From NCBI RefSeq assembly GCF_014207965.1, contig NZ_JACHLM010000002.1:743893-807892 (forward strand): a stretch of 64,000 bases of DNA, read 5' to 3'. The stretch comes from Brevundimonas bullata (GTDB lineage: Bacteria; Pseudomonadota; Alphaproteobacteria; Caulobacterales; Caulobacteraceae). The stretch's first letter is position 1; each line of letters opens with the position of its first letter. Under the pieces are notes generated by a model. The model made no database searches. It saw only the letters and a program-made list of their open reading frames with translations, and had not been told where the DNA came from. Shown here in pieces: positions 9,209 through 19,372 of the stretch. The position numbers were made by a program, and so were the translations under genes.

Positions 9209-10294
9209 TTAGTCCCGCGAGCCCCGGTCATTGCGCTTGGTGGCGCGGTAGTGTTTCTGCAGCCCCGCCAGACGACGGCGCTCGACGTCCTTGGCCAATC
9301 GATCCGCCTTCTCGTCTGCTGCCGCCAGCTCCAGCTTCAGCTTCTGGAAATGCGCCCAGCGGTCAGGGTCCAGTGTTCCGCCTTCCAGCGCAGCGCGTAC
9401 GGCGCAGCCCGGCTCGTTGGCGTGGCTGCAGTCGCTGAACTTGCAGTTCTGCGGCAGGTTTTCGATGTCGTCGAACGCGGCGCTGACCCCCTCGTCGGCG
9501 TCGATCAGACCCACTTCGCGGATGCCGGGCGTGTCCACGATCATGCCGCCGCCGGGCAACCGGATCAGCTCACGGTGACTGGTGGTGTGGCGTCCCTGGT
9601 CGTCGGACTCGCGAATAGCCTGGGTCGCCATCCGATCTTCATTCAGGAAGGCATTGACCAGGGTCGACTTGCCGACACCCGACGACCCGATCAGCACGCA
9701 GGTCTCGCCCGGCTTGACCTCGGACAGCAGGGCCTCCAGCCCCACGCCCTCCCGCGCAGAGACCAACAGGACCGGACAGCCGGTCTCCAGGGCGGCGATC
9801 TGGGCGGCCAGTTCGTCGGCCACGGCCTGAGGGTCGTCGCTGAGGTCGGACTTGGTCAGCACCACCACGGGCCGCGCCCCGCTCTGCCAGGCGGCGGCGA
9901 GATAGCGCTGGATCCGACGCGGATTAAGGTCGGCGTTCATCGAGGTGACGATAAAGGCCACGTCGATATTGGCGGCGATGATCTGCAGGCCGCGCGTGCT
10001 GTGCGCCGCCCGGCGCACAAAGGCGGTGCGGCGCGGCAGGATGGCGTGGATGGTGGCCGTGCGTTCGTGCGGGTTCTGCGACAGCGCCACCCAGTCGCCC
10101 ACCGCGGGGTGGCCCAGCTCCTTGGCCTCGTGCAGAAGCCGCCCGGACGCCTTGGCGCGCACCTCGCCCGCACCCGTGACGACCAGATAGCCGTCGCGCT
10201 GCTGCAGCACGATCCGTCCGGGCGTGTGGCCCGCTCGCGCATGCGGCGCAAAGGCCGCCGCCAGCGGATCGGACCATCCATATTGCTCGATCAA
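9209..10294 (-). CDS. rsgA: ribosome small subunit-dependent GTPase A
   Basis: RsgA is a late 30S-assembly GTPase. The 361-residue product shows the circularly permuted motif order of the family: G4 T-K-S-D (147-150), then G1 G-S-S-G-V-G-K-S (203-210), then G3 D-T-P-G (254-257). A C-terminal zinc site follows (C284, C289, H291, C297). The N-terminal OB-fold region is present. Downstream and upstream spacers suggest it is transcribed alone. Confidence 0.95.
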   Translation of the reverse strand: MIEQYGWSDPLAAAFAPHARAGHTPGRIVLQQRDGYLVVTGAGEVRAKASGRLLHEAKELGHPAVGDWVALSQNPHERTATIHAILPRRTAFVRRAAHSTRGLQIIAANIDVAFIVTSMNADLNPRRIQRYLAAAWQSGARPVVVLTKSDLSDDPQAVADELAAQIAALETGCPVLLVSAREGVGLEALLSEVKPGETCVLIGSSGVGKSTLVNAFLNEDRMATQAIRESDDQGRHTTSHRELIRLPGGGMIVDTPGIREVGLIDADEGVSAAFDDIENLPQNCKFSDCSHANEPGCAVRAALEGGTLDPDRWAHFQKLKLELAAADEKADRLAKDVERRRLAGLQKHYRATKRNDRGSRD

Positions 10295-10471
10295 GTCAGG
10301 GGCATCCCTATCGTCAGGCGACCTGCCGCCAGTTGGCCATGAACCACTCTATGAGGCTGCCAGCCCGCGACGACCAGCCACGTGACGGACGCCTTGCAAA
10401 TGACTTGCCCAGAACCTCTTCGCAAGGCCCTCTGCGCGCAGCCGGCGTCGCCCCCAGAAGCAGATCTGCGA

Positions 10472-11716
10472 TCAGCGCCGGAAGACGCCGACCAATTCAA
10501 CGTGGGTCGACCACAGAAACTGGTCGATGGGCGTTACCTTCTCCAGCCGGAAACCAGCGTCGATCAGGATGCGGGCGTCACGGGCGAAGGTCTGGGGATT
10601 GCAGGATACGCCTACGACGACGCTGGCCTTGGTGCCCGGCAGTTGCTGGGTCTGCTCCAGAGCCCCGGCGCGGGGCGGGTCAAACACAATGGCGTCGCAG
10701 CCTTTCAGATCGAAGGGCGACAGCGGCCGACGGAACAGGTCACGCGCCTGGGCGTCGATGGTCTTCAGCCCCTGGGCCGTGGACACGCCCGCCTTCAGGG
10801 CGGCGATCGACGCTGCCGACGAATCCGCGGCGATGACGCTGGCCACTTCGGCCAGAGGGAAGGTGAAGGTGCCGGCGCCGCAGAACAGGTCAGCGACCTT
10901 CTTGGCCCCCCTCACCGCTTCCACCGCCCGGCTGACCATGGCCGCCTCAGCGGCTGGCGCGGCTTGCAGGAAGGCGGCGGGCGGCAGGGGCACGGTCGCC
11001 CGGCCAAAGGTGATGCGCGGCTGACGCGCCATCACCAGGGTGTCGCCATCCAGGCTGAGCCGCGCCAGATCGGCCTCATGCGCCGCCGCGATGGCCCGCG
11101 CCTTCACGTCCGCCGTCAGTCCGCCCGACTTCTTCTCGACGCCGGTCACGTCCACATCCAGCCCGGTGTCAGTCAGGGTGACATGCAGGGTCGGCGCCGA
11201 CTTTGGATGCCCCAGGAAAGGCGCCGCCACCTTGGCCAGACCCGGCAGGGCGGCGATCAGCGCCGGATCAGACACAGGGCAGTCGGTCAGTTCGACCAGC
11301 CGCCACGACCGCCGCGCCTTGAAGCCCAGCAGGACGCGCCCGCCCGGGCCGCTGCGCGCATGCAGCGCCAGACGGCGGCGGCTCGCTTGCGGCACGGCCA
11401 CGGTCGCCTCGACTTCGGTTTCGATACCTTCACGCGCCAGCGTCTGGATCACGACGTCGCGCTTCCACGCCAGATACGGCTCGTCCGCCCAATGCTGCAT
11501 CGGCGCGACGCCGCATTCAGCATAGGTCTCGGAATGGATCGGGCGACGGTCAGGGCTGGGTTCGAGCAGGTCGAACTGCTCGGCCCGTCCGTCCTTGACC
11601 TCGGCCGAGATCACCTCGCCCGGCAGGGCGCCCGGCACGAAGACGAGGCCATTGGGGGTTTCGGCGATCCCGTCGCCCTGGTGGCCCATGCGGGCGATTG
11701 TCAGCGTTTGCGTCAT
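10472..11716 (-). CDS. class I SAM-dependent RNA (uracil-C5) methyltransferase, RlmC/RlmD/TrmA family
   Basis: The 414-residue protein starts with a TRAM-like domain (residues ~1-60) and has a Rossmann methyltransferase domain with D-L-F-C-G-A-G-T-F, F-D-P-P-R-A-G and the catalytic G-V-S-C-N-P-Q-T-F-A-R-D. The RlmD-type [4Fe-4S] motif C-x5-C-x2-C appears as S-x5-C-x2-A in front of P-M-Q-H, so two cluster ligands are missing. The target is probably 23S rRNA U1939 or U747, but which one cannot be decided here. Confidence 0.88.
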   Translation of the reverse strand: MTQTLTIARMGHQGDGIAETPNGLVFVPGALPGEVISAEVKDGRAEQFDLLEPSPDRRPIHSETYAECGVAPMQHWADEPYLAWKRDVVIQTLAREGIETEVEATVAVPQASRRRLALHARSGPGGRVLLGFKARRSWRLVELTDCPVSDPALIAALPGLAKVAAPFLGHPKSAPTLHVTLTDTGLDVDVTGVEKKSGGLTADVKARAIAAAHEADLARLSLDGDTLVMARQPRITFGRATVPLPPAAFLQAAPAAEAAMVSRAVEAVRGAKKVADLFCGAGTFTFPLAEVASVIAADSSAASIAALKAGVSTAQGLKTIDAQARDLFRRPLSPFDLKGCDAIVFDPPRAGALEQTQQLPGTKASVVVGVSCNPQTFARDARILIDAGFRLEKVTPIDQFLWSTHVELVGVFRR

Positions 11717-11782
11717 GGCGCGGCTTCTACCCGCTCTCGCGCCAAATCTGAAACCTGAACGAAGATGAACGACACGATCAAA

Positions 11783-11848
11783 AGCCGTTCAGCTTCGCCC
11801 CCCTATTTCTCGATGCAACAGACAGCGTAGCGAAGCCGTTCAGCTTCG
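11783..11848. repeat. 15-bp direct repeat upstream of the surface-protein gene
   Basis: AGCCGTTCAGCTTCG occurs at 11783-11797 and 11834-11848, 51 nt apart. The second copy lies in the hairpin CGAAGC-cgttca-GCTTCG (11831-11848), just upstream of the gene at 11873. It could be a regulator site or a leader hairpin; no regulator is identified. Confidence 0.5.
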
Positions 11849-11872
11849 GGATCTGTCACAGGAACACGAACG

Positions 11873-12505
11873 ATGATCGGTCATCTGTCCAAAAAAGCAT
11901 CCGCCGCTGCTGTCGCCGCCCTCGCTGTGGCCGGTTCGCTCATGGCTCCGGGCGTCGTCAGCGCCCAGACCTATGGCTACGGCTACCCGCCCGCCTACAA
12001 CAGCTACGGCTCGCAGGGTCGCTATGACCCCTGCGTCGGCGATGCGCGGAACCGCGCGACGACCGGCGGCGTGCTCGGCGCCACCCTTGGCGCCGTGGCC
12101 GGCTCGCAGTTGGCGGCGCGTGGCCGTCGCACCGAGGGCAGCGTCCTGGGCGGCGTGCTCGGCGCGGCTATCGGCGCCGGCGTGGGCAACAGCTCCGCCA
12201 ACTGCGACAGCCGTTATCGGTCGAACTCGGGCTACAGCCAGCCCTATGGCGGAACCTATGTCCCCCCGGCATACGGCTACGACAACTCGGGCTATGACCG
12301 TCGCTACGACGACAACTATGGCCGAGACTATCGCGAGTACGACCAGGGCTACACCCAGCCCGCCCCGGACTATCGCTATCAGAATCAGAACAACGACCAA
12401 TGCCGCCTCGCCGAGAGCGTCATTCGTCTGCCCGACGGTCGCAGCGAAACGCGCTACGTGCGCACCTGCCCCGACCAGAACGGCCGCTATCGCGTCGTCG
12501 ATTAA
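11873..12505 (+). CDS. glycine-zipper outer-membrane protein (17 kDa surface antigen-like)
   Basis: The 210-residue product has a signal peptide (cleavage near V-S-A-Q, ~32), a Tyr/Gly/Pro-rich segment, and a glycine-zipper hairpin at about residues 64-107 (G-G-V-L-G-A-T-L-G-A-V-A-G then G-G-V-L-G-A-A-I-G-A-G-V-G). A long Tyr/Asp-rich stretch and a short C-terminal domain with two Cys follow. The zipper fits the 2TM family of envelope proteins; the role is unknown. An AGGA lies about 9 nt upstream. Confidence 0.75.
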   Translation: MIGHLSKKASAAAVAALAVAGSLMAPGVVSAQTYGYGYPPAYNSYGSQGRYDPCVGDARNRATTGGVLGATLGAVAGSQLAARGRRTEGSVLGGVLGAAIGAGVGNSSANCDSRYRSNSGYSQPYGGTYVPPAYGYDNSGYDRRYDDNYGRDYREYDQGYTQPAPDYRYQNQNNDQCRLAESVIRLPDGRSETRYVRTCPDQNGRYRVVD

Positions 12506-12536
12506 GTTTCAGCCCCCCTGTCGATCGACGACGTGA

Positions 12537-12570
12537 AGAGGGCCGCCGGTTATCCGGCGGCCCTCTATTA
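12537..12570. terminator. bidirectional intrinsic terminator
   Basis: A 13-bp perfect stem AGAGGGCCGCCGG/CCGGCGGCCCTCT with a TTAT loop (12537-12565) lies between two convergent genes. An AT-rich tail follows on the plus strand. Confidence 0.85.
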
Positions 12571-12578
12571 TTTGGGGA

Positions 12579-13313
12579 TCAGGTTCGCCGCGCCCACATC
12601 AGGAACTCGATATTGCCGTCACCGCCAGTGATGGGGCTTTCGGTCGTTTCACGAACGGTCCAGCCGACCAATTCCAGCCACGCCCGGACGCTGTCGACCG
12701 CCGCGGCATGAGCCTCGGGGTCCTTGACCACGCCCTTCTTGCCCGCGTCCTGAGGACCCGCTCCTTCGAACTGCGGCTTGACCAGGGTGATCAGGTCCGC
12801 GTCCGGCGTCGCCAGGTCCAGAGCCGTCAACAGCACCTTGGACAGGCCGATGAAGCTGACGTCGCAGACGATCAGCGACGGCGCTTCGGTAACGGTCGCA
12901 GTGGTCAGATCGCGCGCATCCGTCCGCTCCAGATTGACCACGCGCGGATCGGCGGCGACCTTCGGGTGCATCTGGCCGAAGCCGACATCCACCGCAAAGA
13001 CCTGCGGCGCGCCCCGATCCAGGCAGACCTCGGTAAAGCCGCCGGTCGAGGCGCCGACATCCAGAACCGTCCGTCCCTCGACCGCGACCGGCCACAGGTC
13101 CAGCGCGTGTTCCAGCTTCAGCGCACCGCGTCCCACCCAGCGGTGGGCGGCGGCATAGCCGATCTCGACGTCGTCACTGACCGACTGCGAGGCCGACTTG
13201 GCGGGCGCGCCGTCCACGGTGACGCCGCCCGCCTCAATGGCCGCCTTGGCCTTGGACCGGCTTTCCGACAGGCCCCGCGTGACCAACAGTTGGTCCAGAC
13301 GGACCTTCCTCAT
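12579..13313 (-). CDS. tlyA: TlyA-family rRNA 2'-O-methyltransferase (S4 + FtsJ-like)
   Basis: The 244-residue product has an N-terminal S4 RNA-binding domain ([15 protein letters not shown] to about residue 60). An FtsJ-like methyltransferase with [17 protein letters not shown] and L-V-K-P-Q-F-E-G follows. The family methylates 16S/23S rRNA riboses and is sometimes annotated as hemolysin. Its start overlaps the valS stop by 4 nt (ATGA), so the two are co-translated. Confidence 0.92.
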   Translation of the reverse strand: MRKVRLDQLLVTRGLSESRSKAKAAIEAGGVTVDGAPAKSASQSVSDDVEIGYAAAHRWVGRGALKLEHALDLWPVAVEGRTVLDVGASTGGFTEVCLDRGAPQVFAVDVGFGQMHPKVAADPRVVNLERTDARDLTTATVTEAPSLIVCDVSFIGLSKVLLTALDLATPDADLITLVKPQFEGAGPQDAGKKGVVKDPEAHAAAVDSVRAWLELVGWTVRETTESPITGGDGNIEFLMWARRT

Positions 13314-16042
13314 GCGCCGGCCATCGCATCCAGACGGGCCAGCGCCGCCTGCAGCTTGACCTTGCCCTCTTCGGCCTCGGCCAGCTTGGCGCGCTGCTCA
13401 TCGACGACTTCCGGCGCGGCGCGCGACACGAAGTTGGGATTGCCCAGCTTCTTGTTCACGTGGCCGATGTCGCTCTCAAAGACGGCGATCTCCTTCTCCA
13501 GACGCGCGCGTTCGGCGGTCAGGTCGATGATCCCGGCCAGCGACAGCGCCGCCGTCGTGGAGCCCGAGACGAAGGTCACGGCCCCGGCGGGCGCGGCCTC
13601 GGCCGAGTTAACCTCGGACACGCGGCCCAGGGTCAGGATCAGGTCGCGGTGCCGCGCAATCCGCTCGGCGGTCACGGCGTCGGGCGCGACGAAGGCCAGC
13701 GGCGGCTTGGCCGACGGCGGCACGTTCATCTCGGCCCGCAGTGCGCGGATTTCACCGACCAGATCGACCAGCCAGCCGATCTCGGCCTCAGACGAGGCGT
13801 CAATAAAGGCGTCCGGCAGCACCGGCCATTCCGCGCCGATCAGCAGGCCGTCGCGGGCCGGGCCTTCCTTGCCCAGTTCAGCCCACAGTTCTTCGGTGAT
13901 GTAGGGCATGACCGGGTGCAGCAGCTTCAGCGTCTGGTCGATGGTCCAGGCCGTCATAGCCCGCGTCTCGGCCTTGGCCGCTTCATCGGCGCCGTTGAAC
14001 ACCGGCTTGGCCAGTTCCAGATACCAGTCGCAGAAGACGTTCCAGACGAAGCGGTACAGGCCGCTGGCGGCGTCGTCGAAACGACCGCCCTCGATGGCTT
14101 CCGACACGGCGCGCTCGGCCTTGGTCAGCTCGCCGCGGATCCAGCGGTTGATGGTCTGCTCGACGGTCGCGGGATCAAAGCCCTCGACGCGCTTGGCCTC
14201 GTTCATCTGGCTGAAGCGGGCGGCGTTCCACAGCTTGGTGCCGAAATTGCGATAGCCTTCAATGCGCTGCTTCGACAACTTGATGTCGCGCGTGCCCGAC
14301 AGGATGGCCATGGTGAAGCGCAGCGGGTCGGCGCCCAGCTCGTCGATGATGCCCAGGGGGTCGATGACGTTGCCCTTGGACTTCGACATCTTCTGGCCCT
14401 TCTCGTCGCGGACCAGACCATTGATGATAACGCGCTTGAACGGGACCTCGCCCATGAAGTGCTGGCCCATCATCATCATCCGGGCGACCCAGAAGAAGAT
14501 GATGTCCGCCGCCGTCACCAGATCGCTGGTCGGATAGAAGCGCTGCAGATCCTCGGTCTTCTCGGGCCAGCCCATGGTCGAGAAGGGCCACAGGGCCGAG
14601 CTGAACCAGGTGTCCAGAACATCCTCGTCCTGCGTCAGGGCCTTGCCGCCCGCCTGGGCGATGGCCTCTTCCTCGGTTTCGGCGACGTAGATCTGGCCGT
14701 CAGCGTCATACCAGGCCGGAATGCGGTGGCCCCACCACAACTGACGCGAGATACACCAGGGCTCGATGTTGCGCAGCCATTCGAAATAGATCTTCTCGTA
14801 GCTCTTGGGCTCGAAGACCGTGTCGCCCTGCTCCACCGCCTTCAGCGCTGGTTGAGCGAGTGTATGAGCGTCAACGTACCACTGGTCCGTCAACCACGGC
14901 TCGATGACCACGCCCGAGCGGTCGCCGTGCGGGACCACGTGCCTGGTCTTTTCGATCTCGCGCAGCCAGTTCTCTTCCTCGGCGCGGGCGACGATGGCCT
15001 TGCGCGCGGCGAAGCGGTCCAGGCCGACCAGATCGGCGGGGATTTCCGGCACGTCCTCGTTGGTGATGCGCGCGAAGGCGTCCATCACGTTCAGCGCGGC
15101 CAGGCCGGCCCGCTTGCCGACGCCGAAGTCGTTGAAGTCGTGCGCCGGGGTGATCTTCACCGCGCCCGACCCCTTGGTCGGATCGGCGTAGTCGTCGGCG
15201 ACGATGGGGATGCGACGGCCGGTGATCGGCAGGATGACTTCCTTACCGACCAGACCCGCGTACCGCTCGTCCTCGGGGTGAACCGCCACACCGGTGTCGC
15301 CCAGCATGGTCTCGGGACGCGTGGTGGCCACGACGATGAAGCCGCGCGTCTCGAACTCCGTGGCCTTGCCGTCCTCGTCGAAGGCGACCGGGTGCTCATA
15401 GGTCACGCCATCAGCCAGCGGATAGGCGAAGTGCCAGTAGTGGCCGTCCTGCTCGCGCTGCTCGACTTCCAGATCGGAAATGGCGGTCTGGAAATGCGGA
15501 TCCCAGTTCACCAGACGCTTGTCGCGATAGATCAGACCGTCCTGATGCAGCTTGACGAAGACCTTGCGGACGGCGGCGTTCAGCCCCTCGTCCAGGGTGA
15601 AGCGTTCGCGCGACCAGTCGCACGACGCGCCCAGGCGGCGCAGCTGGCGCACGATGGTGCCGCCCGATTCCGCCTTCCACTCCCAGACCTTCTCGATAAA
15701 GGCGTCGCGGCCCATGTCGCGGCGTCCCGGCGCACCCGCAGCCGCCAGCTGACGCTCGACCACCATCTGCGTCGCGATGCCGGCGTGGTCCGTGCCGGGC
15801 AGCCACAGCACGGCCTTGCCCTTCATCCGGTGATAGCGGGCCAGGATGTCCTGCAGCGTATTGTTCAGCGCGTGGCCGATGTGCAGCGAGCCCGTCACGT
15901 TCGGCGGCGGGATGACGATCGAATAGGCGTCGGCCGCGCCATCCGTGGCCTTGGCGTCGCGCGGCTTGAACAGGCCGCTCTCTTCCCACTGGGCATAAAG
16001 ACGCGGTTCGGCGGCCTGGGGTTCGAAAGTCTTCTCGAGCAT
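13310..16042 (-). CDS. valS: valyl-tRNA synthetase
   Basis: ValS charges tRNA-Val and edits mischarged threonine. The 910-residue product has [13 protein letters not shown] (HIGH at 54-57), the editing domain, K-M-S-K-S near residue 550, an anticodon-binding domain with W-x-x-D-x-x-L, and a C-terminal coiled coil. The start at 16042 gives the normal N terminus; the frame is open to 16117 but without a ribosome site. It is followed by tlyA in the same unit. Confidence 0.97.
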   Translation of the reverse strand: MLEKTFEPQAAEPRLYAQWEESGLFKPRDAKATDGAADAYSIVIPPPNVTGSLHIGHALNNTLQDILARYHRMKGKAVLWLPGTDHAGIATQMVVERQLAAAGAPGRRDMGRDAFIEKVWEWKAESGGTIVRQLRRLGASCDWSRERFTLDEGLNAAVRKVFVKLHQDGLIYRDKRLVNWDPHFQTAISDLEVEQREQDGHYWHFAYPLADGVTYEHPVAFDEDGKATEFETRGFIVVATTRPETMLGDTGVAVHPEDERYAGLVGKEVILPITGRRIPIVADDYADPTKGSGAVKITPAHDFNDFGVGKRAGLAALNVMDAFARITNEDVPEIPADLVGLDRFAARKAIVARAEEENWLREIEKTRHVVPHGDRSGVVIEPWLTDQWYVDAHTLAQPALKAVEQGDTVFEPKSYEKIYFEWLRNIEPWCISRQLWWGHRIPAWYDADGQIYVAETEEEAIAQAGGKALTQDEDVLDTWFSSALWPFSTMGWPEKTEDLQRFYPTSDLVTAADIIFFWVARMMMMGQHFMGEVPFKRVIINGLVRDEKGQKMSKSKGNVIDPLGIIDELGADPLRFTMAILSGTRDIKLSKQRIEGYRNFGTKLWNAARFSQMNEAKRVEGFDPATVEQTINRWIRGELTKAERAVSEAIEGGRFDDAASGLYRFVWNVFCDWYLELAKPVFNGADEAAKAETRAMTAWTIDQTLKLLHPVMPYITEELWAELGKEGPARDGLLIGAEWPVLPDAFIDASSEAEIGWLVDLVGEIRALRAEMNVPPSAKPPLAFVAPDAVTAERIARHRDLILTLGRVSEVNSAEAAPAGAVTFVSGSTTAALSLAGIIDLTAERARLEKEIAVFESDIGHVNKKLGNPNFVSRAAPEVVDEQRAKLAEAEEGKVKLQAALARLDAMAGA

Positions 16043-16110
16043 GGGTCTTCTCTTTAGGTCCCTACCGCTCCGCACGCGGTGCGTCGCTGCATGAGGGGTG
16101 GGTTTCTTCA

Positions 16111-16143
16111 AAAGCAAAAGGGCGGCCCCGCCGGAGCCGCCCT
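16111..16143 (-). terminator. intrinsic terminator after popZ
   Basis: The stem AGGGCGGC/GCCGCCCT (16119-16126 with 16136-16143) is followed on the minus strand by CTTTTGCTTTTG. It lies between popZ and valS. Confidence 0.8.
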
Positions 16144-16173
16144 CAATGACTTAGTGTCTGGTGAAGCGAAGGG

Positions 16174-16734
16174 CTAGCCGGCGTTGCGGGCGATGCGTTC
16201 TACTTCCTTGCGTACCTGGGCCTCGACGATGCCCGGCAGGTTGGCGTCCAGCCACTCCTTCAGCATCGGGCGCAGCATGGCCTGGACCATGGCCTCGACC
16301 GTATTGCCGCTGACGAAGGGCATATCCTGCGGCGCGGCGACCGGGGCTTCCGGCTTCTGGAAGGTGGCGGCCAGACCGGCGAAGGCCGAGGCGGCGCTCG
16401 CGGCGGCGCTTTCGCCGACCAGGGAATCGTAAACGGGTGCTGCAACCGGCTCGGCGGCGGCTGGGAACGGGGCCACGTCGGCGACCTCCAGATCGCCGAT
16501 CGATTCCGCCGCGGGCGCCTCATAGCGCTCAGTCAGTTCCAGAACTTCTTCTTCGACCAGCGCAGGCGCTTCGGCCGCAGCCGGGAAGATGGGTTCCGGC
16601 TCGGGCGCGATCTCAACGACCGGCTCCGGCGCAGCGGCGGCGGTTTCCGCCGGGGCGTCGTCTTCAGAGATGATCCGGCGAATCGACGCCAGAATCTCTT
16701 CCATCGTCGGTTCTTGGGCGGTCTGGTCGGTCAT
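16174..16734 (-). CDS. popZ: polar organizing protein PopZ
   Basis: PopZ forms a pole-localised matrix that tethers ParB/parS and cell-cycle regulators in Caulobacterales. The 186-residue product has the conserved N-terminal helix (E-E-I-L-A-S-I-R-R-I-I-S-E-D, residues ~12-25). A Pro/Ala/Glu-rich disordered middle follows, and then the C-terminal oligomerisation helices (M-L-R-P-M-L-K-E-W-L-D-A-N-L-P). Its place beside valS and tolC also fits Caulobacter. A GANTC methylation site (16864-16868) lies in the upstream gap; a role is only a guess. Confidence 0.93.
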   Translation of the reverse strand: MTDQTAQEPTMEEILASIRRIISEDDAPAETAAAAPEPVVEIAPEPEPIFPAAAEAPALVEEEVLELTERYEAPAAESIGDLEVADVAPFPAAAEPVAAPVYDSLVGESAAASAASAFAGLAATFQKPEAPVAAPQDMPFVSGNTVEAMVQAMLRPMLKEWLDANLPGIVEAQVRKEVERIARNAG

Positions 16735-16903
16735 GGCAGAACCTTGGGCGAGCGGGGCTTAACCTTGGGGACCGCCGACAGGCGCCGAATGGCGCGCGAC
16801 GGTCAGGGGCTGGACAAGCAGACTCGCCCTCCCCCTGTCCTGTCGTCGCACCAACGACCGTCGGAATCAACGGACGTTTTTCGCCTGTCAGGCTAATCCG
16901 GTC

Positions 16904-18472
16904 TTAGTTGCCGGGCGCCGTGCGGACGATTTCGCTCTTCAGCTGGGCGTCGATCGGGGCGTCCTCGACGTCGGCTGCGGGCTGGATCGAAGGCGATGCC
17001 ACGCGATCCAGCGCCTCGACCACGCCGTCCCACGGCAGACCGCCACGATTGCGCACGGACGAATAGTTGGCCTCGGCGTCATAGGCGGCGATCGTCGGGT
17101 CCAGGTTCGGCCCGCCCAGACGCCCCATGGCGGCCAGCAGCTGAGCCTGGGCCACGTACTGATTGCGCCGGGCGCTGGCCAGCGTCACCTGAGCCGAGCG
17201 CAGCTCCAGCTCCTGGTTCAGCACATCCAGGGTGGTGCGCAGGCCCACCTGAGCTTCCTGACGCACGCCCTCGGCGGCGACCGATGCCGCGCGAACGGCC
17301 TGCTCGCCAGCTTGCAGCGTGGATTTCGCGGCGACAGTCTGGGCATAGGCCGAGCTGACGCTCTGCAACACGCCGCGACGCTCGCCCTCGACGCCGATCT
17401 GGGCGGCGTTGGCGCGCTCAAGCGCCTGGGCCACCCGCGAACGGTTCAGCCCGCCGGTGAACAGCGGCACCGACACCGTCGCGCCGGCGGTGAAGTTGGT
17501 GCGGTCGGTCAGGTCGAAGCCCGACAGGTCGTTCGCCGTGCCGCCATAGGAGGCCTGCAATCGCGCCGACGGAAGATATTCTGCGCGAGCGGCGGCTACG
17601 TTGGCTTCAGCCGCCTGAAGAGCGTAGGCGGCGGCCCGCACGCCCGGATTCTCAACCAGAGCCACGTCCAGAGCCGCATCGAAGTCGCTGGGCAGACCCG
17701 GCAGGACCGGCAGGGTTTCCATATTGGCGGGCGCCTGGCCCACCACGGCGGCATAGGCCGCGCGCGACACCGACAGTTGCGCCTGGGCGTTGGCCAGATC
17801 GGCGTCAGACTGGGCCAGACGCGCTTCGGACTGGGCCACGTCGGTGCGCGTGATCTCGCCCACTTCGAAGCGGGCGTTGGATTCGTCCAGTTGGCGACGC
17901 AGGACGGTGATGTTCTCCTGACGGATGCGCAGGATCTCCATGTCCCGCACCACGTCGGCATAGGCCTGAATAACCGAGGCCATCACCTGCTGCTCGACTT
18001 CGCGCAGGTTTTCACGACCCGCCCGGACATTGGCCTCGGCGGCGTCGATCCCGCGCGCCGTGCGGCCGGCGGTCCAGATATTCTGCGACAGGCTGATGCT
18101 GGCGGTGGCGCCGTCGCTTTCCGTCGTGCCGCCAGTCGTTCCGCCGGGCAGCACGCCGAAAGCGTCCGGGATGCTGTCGCCGTTGGTGTCGATCGGAATC
18201 GACTGTCCTGCGGTCGTCACGCGATCGGCGCGGGTGCGGCTGTAGTCGACGCCTGCCGAGGCGCTAATGGTCGGGCGCAGCCCCGAACGGGCCTGAACGA
18301 TGGTCTCGTCCAGCGCCCGCTGGTTGGCGCGCTGGGCCAGCAGCGTCGGATTGGTGCGATAGGCCAGGCCGATCGCATCCTGCAGGGTCTCCGCCCACGC
18401 GGGCGCCGCACCGGCTCCCATGACGAGAGTGACGAGAGCGACCGAAGCGAGCGCGCGCGAGCGTTTCAACAT
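16904..18472 (-). CDS. tolC: TolC-family outer-membrane efflux/secretion channel
   Basis: The 522-residue product has a signal peptide ending near A-W-A (27) and two repeated coiled-coil halves typical of the outer membrane efflux protein family, with L-R-T-T-L-D-V-L-N-Q-E in the second half. It forms the trimeric exit duct for type I secretion or drug efflux. The start at 18472 begins the signal peptide. In related bacteria this channel serves S-layer secretion, but nothing in this window proves that. Confidence 0.9.
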   Translation of the reverse strand: MLKRSRALASVALVTLVMGAGAAPAWAETLQDAIGLAYRTNPTLLAQRANQRALDETIVQARSGLRPTISASAGVDYSRTRADRVTTAGQSIPIDTNGDSIPDAFGVLPGGTTGGTTESDGATASISLSQNIWTAGRTARGIDAAEANVRAGRENLREVEQQVMASVIQAYADVVRDMEILRIRQENITVLRRQLDESNARFEVGEITRTDVAQSEARLAQSDADLANAQAQLSVSRAAYAAVVGQAPANMETLPVLPGLPSDFDAALDVALVENPGVRAAAYALQAAEANVAAARAEYLPSARLQASYGGTANDLSGFDLTDRTNFTAGATVSVPLFTGGLNRSRVAQALERANAAQIGVEGERRGVLQSVSSAYAQTVAAKSTLQAGEQAVRAASVAAEGVRQEAQVGLRTTLDVLNQELELRSAQVTLASARRNQYVAQAQLLAAMGRLGGPNLDPTIAAYDAEANYSSVRNRGGLPWDGVVEALDRVASPSIQPAADVEDAPIDAQLKSEIVRTAPGN

Positions 18473-18610
18473 GAACCTGTTCCTGCCTGACACCCCCGAC
18501 GAGGGCGCCTGTGGTGCCTTGAACGGCGTAGTTGGAGGCAAGCCTCGCTTTACGCCAGTTAAGATTTTTTCACGCTGACGACGTTGAACTCCGTCGCCCT
18601 GCCCGCAAAC

Positions 18611-19240
18611 CTACAAAGCGAAGGCGGGGGTACGAATCAGTTCAGCCAGAACCGGCGGCATCGCATCGAAAAGTTCTCGCCGCGAAACGCCGTCCCGACC
18701 GCGTACATATAGCACAGCCTTGCCCACAGGACCCGCACGCTCGACCACGGCCAGGCGACCGCCCGGACGCAACGTCGCCAGCCAGGATTCGGGACGCTCC
18801 GGCACAGCCGCTTCGCTGACGATCAGGTCGTAGCCTTCGCCCTGCGGCTCGCTCAGCGGGGCCACCACGGTCGAAACGCCCTCATCGGCCAGGGCCGCGC
18901 CCGCAACCTCGAACACCGCCGCGTCCGACTCCTGGGCCGTGACCGTCAGACCCATGCGCGCCAGAACGGCGGCGGCGTAGGGCCCGGCCATGACCAGCGC
19001 TGTTTCGCCTGAACGGGCGTCCACGGCCTGCAGCAGCTTGGCCAGATCGCGCGGCAGCATCAGCTGACGGTCGCCCGTGATTTCGGGTTCGATGTCGGCA
19101 TAGGCGGCGAAGGCGCGCTCAGCGGCGCAGAATCGCTCGCGCTCGACAGCGCCCATGGCGGCTTGCAGGTCACGGTCCGTGACGTCGTTCACGCGGACCT
19201 GTGAGTCCACCATGACCTTGCGCGCAGCGGCGAAATCCAT
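18611..19240 (-). CDS. PCMT-family protein with degenerate SAM site
   Basis: The 209-residue product starts with M-D-F-A-A-A-R-K-x-M-V-D-S-Q-V-R-x-N-x-V-T-D, typical of the protein-L-isoaspartate methyltransferase-like proteins encoded next to tolC in alphaproteobacteria. The usual glycine-rich SAM motif is replaced by L-V-M-A-G-P-Y-A-A-A-V-L. Methyltransferase activity is therefore doubtful. It lies 138 nt upstream of tolC on the same strand. Confidence 0.75.
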   Translation of the reverse strand: MDFAAARKVMVDSQVRVNDVTDRDLQAAMGAVERERFCAAERAFAAYADIEPEITGDRQLMLPRDLAKLLQAVDARSGETALVMAGPYAAAVLARMGLTVTAQESDAAVFEVAGAALADEGVSTVVAPLSEPQGEGYDLIVSEAAVPERPESWLATLRPGGRLAVVERAGPVGKAVLYVRGRDGVSRRELFDAMPPVLAELIRTPAFAL

Positions 19241-19372
19241 GTTCCGAGGTCCTTAAGTTCAACTAAAGCGAAGAAATCTGCGGCGCTTATAGGTCCGTGC
19301 GTTGCAGCCGACAATCCGATCTGATAGCTGACGCCCCTCGCGATGGTTCGGGTTTCGATTTCGAGACTCAAT

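Noticed and set aside
13460..16057. 865-codon plus-strand open frame antisense to valS
   Set aside because: It is a GC-driven shadow. The valS product is complete with HIGH and KMSKS motifs.
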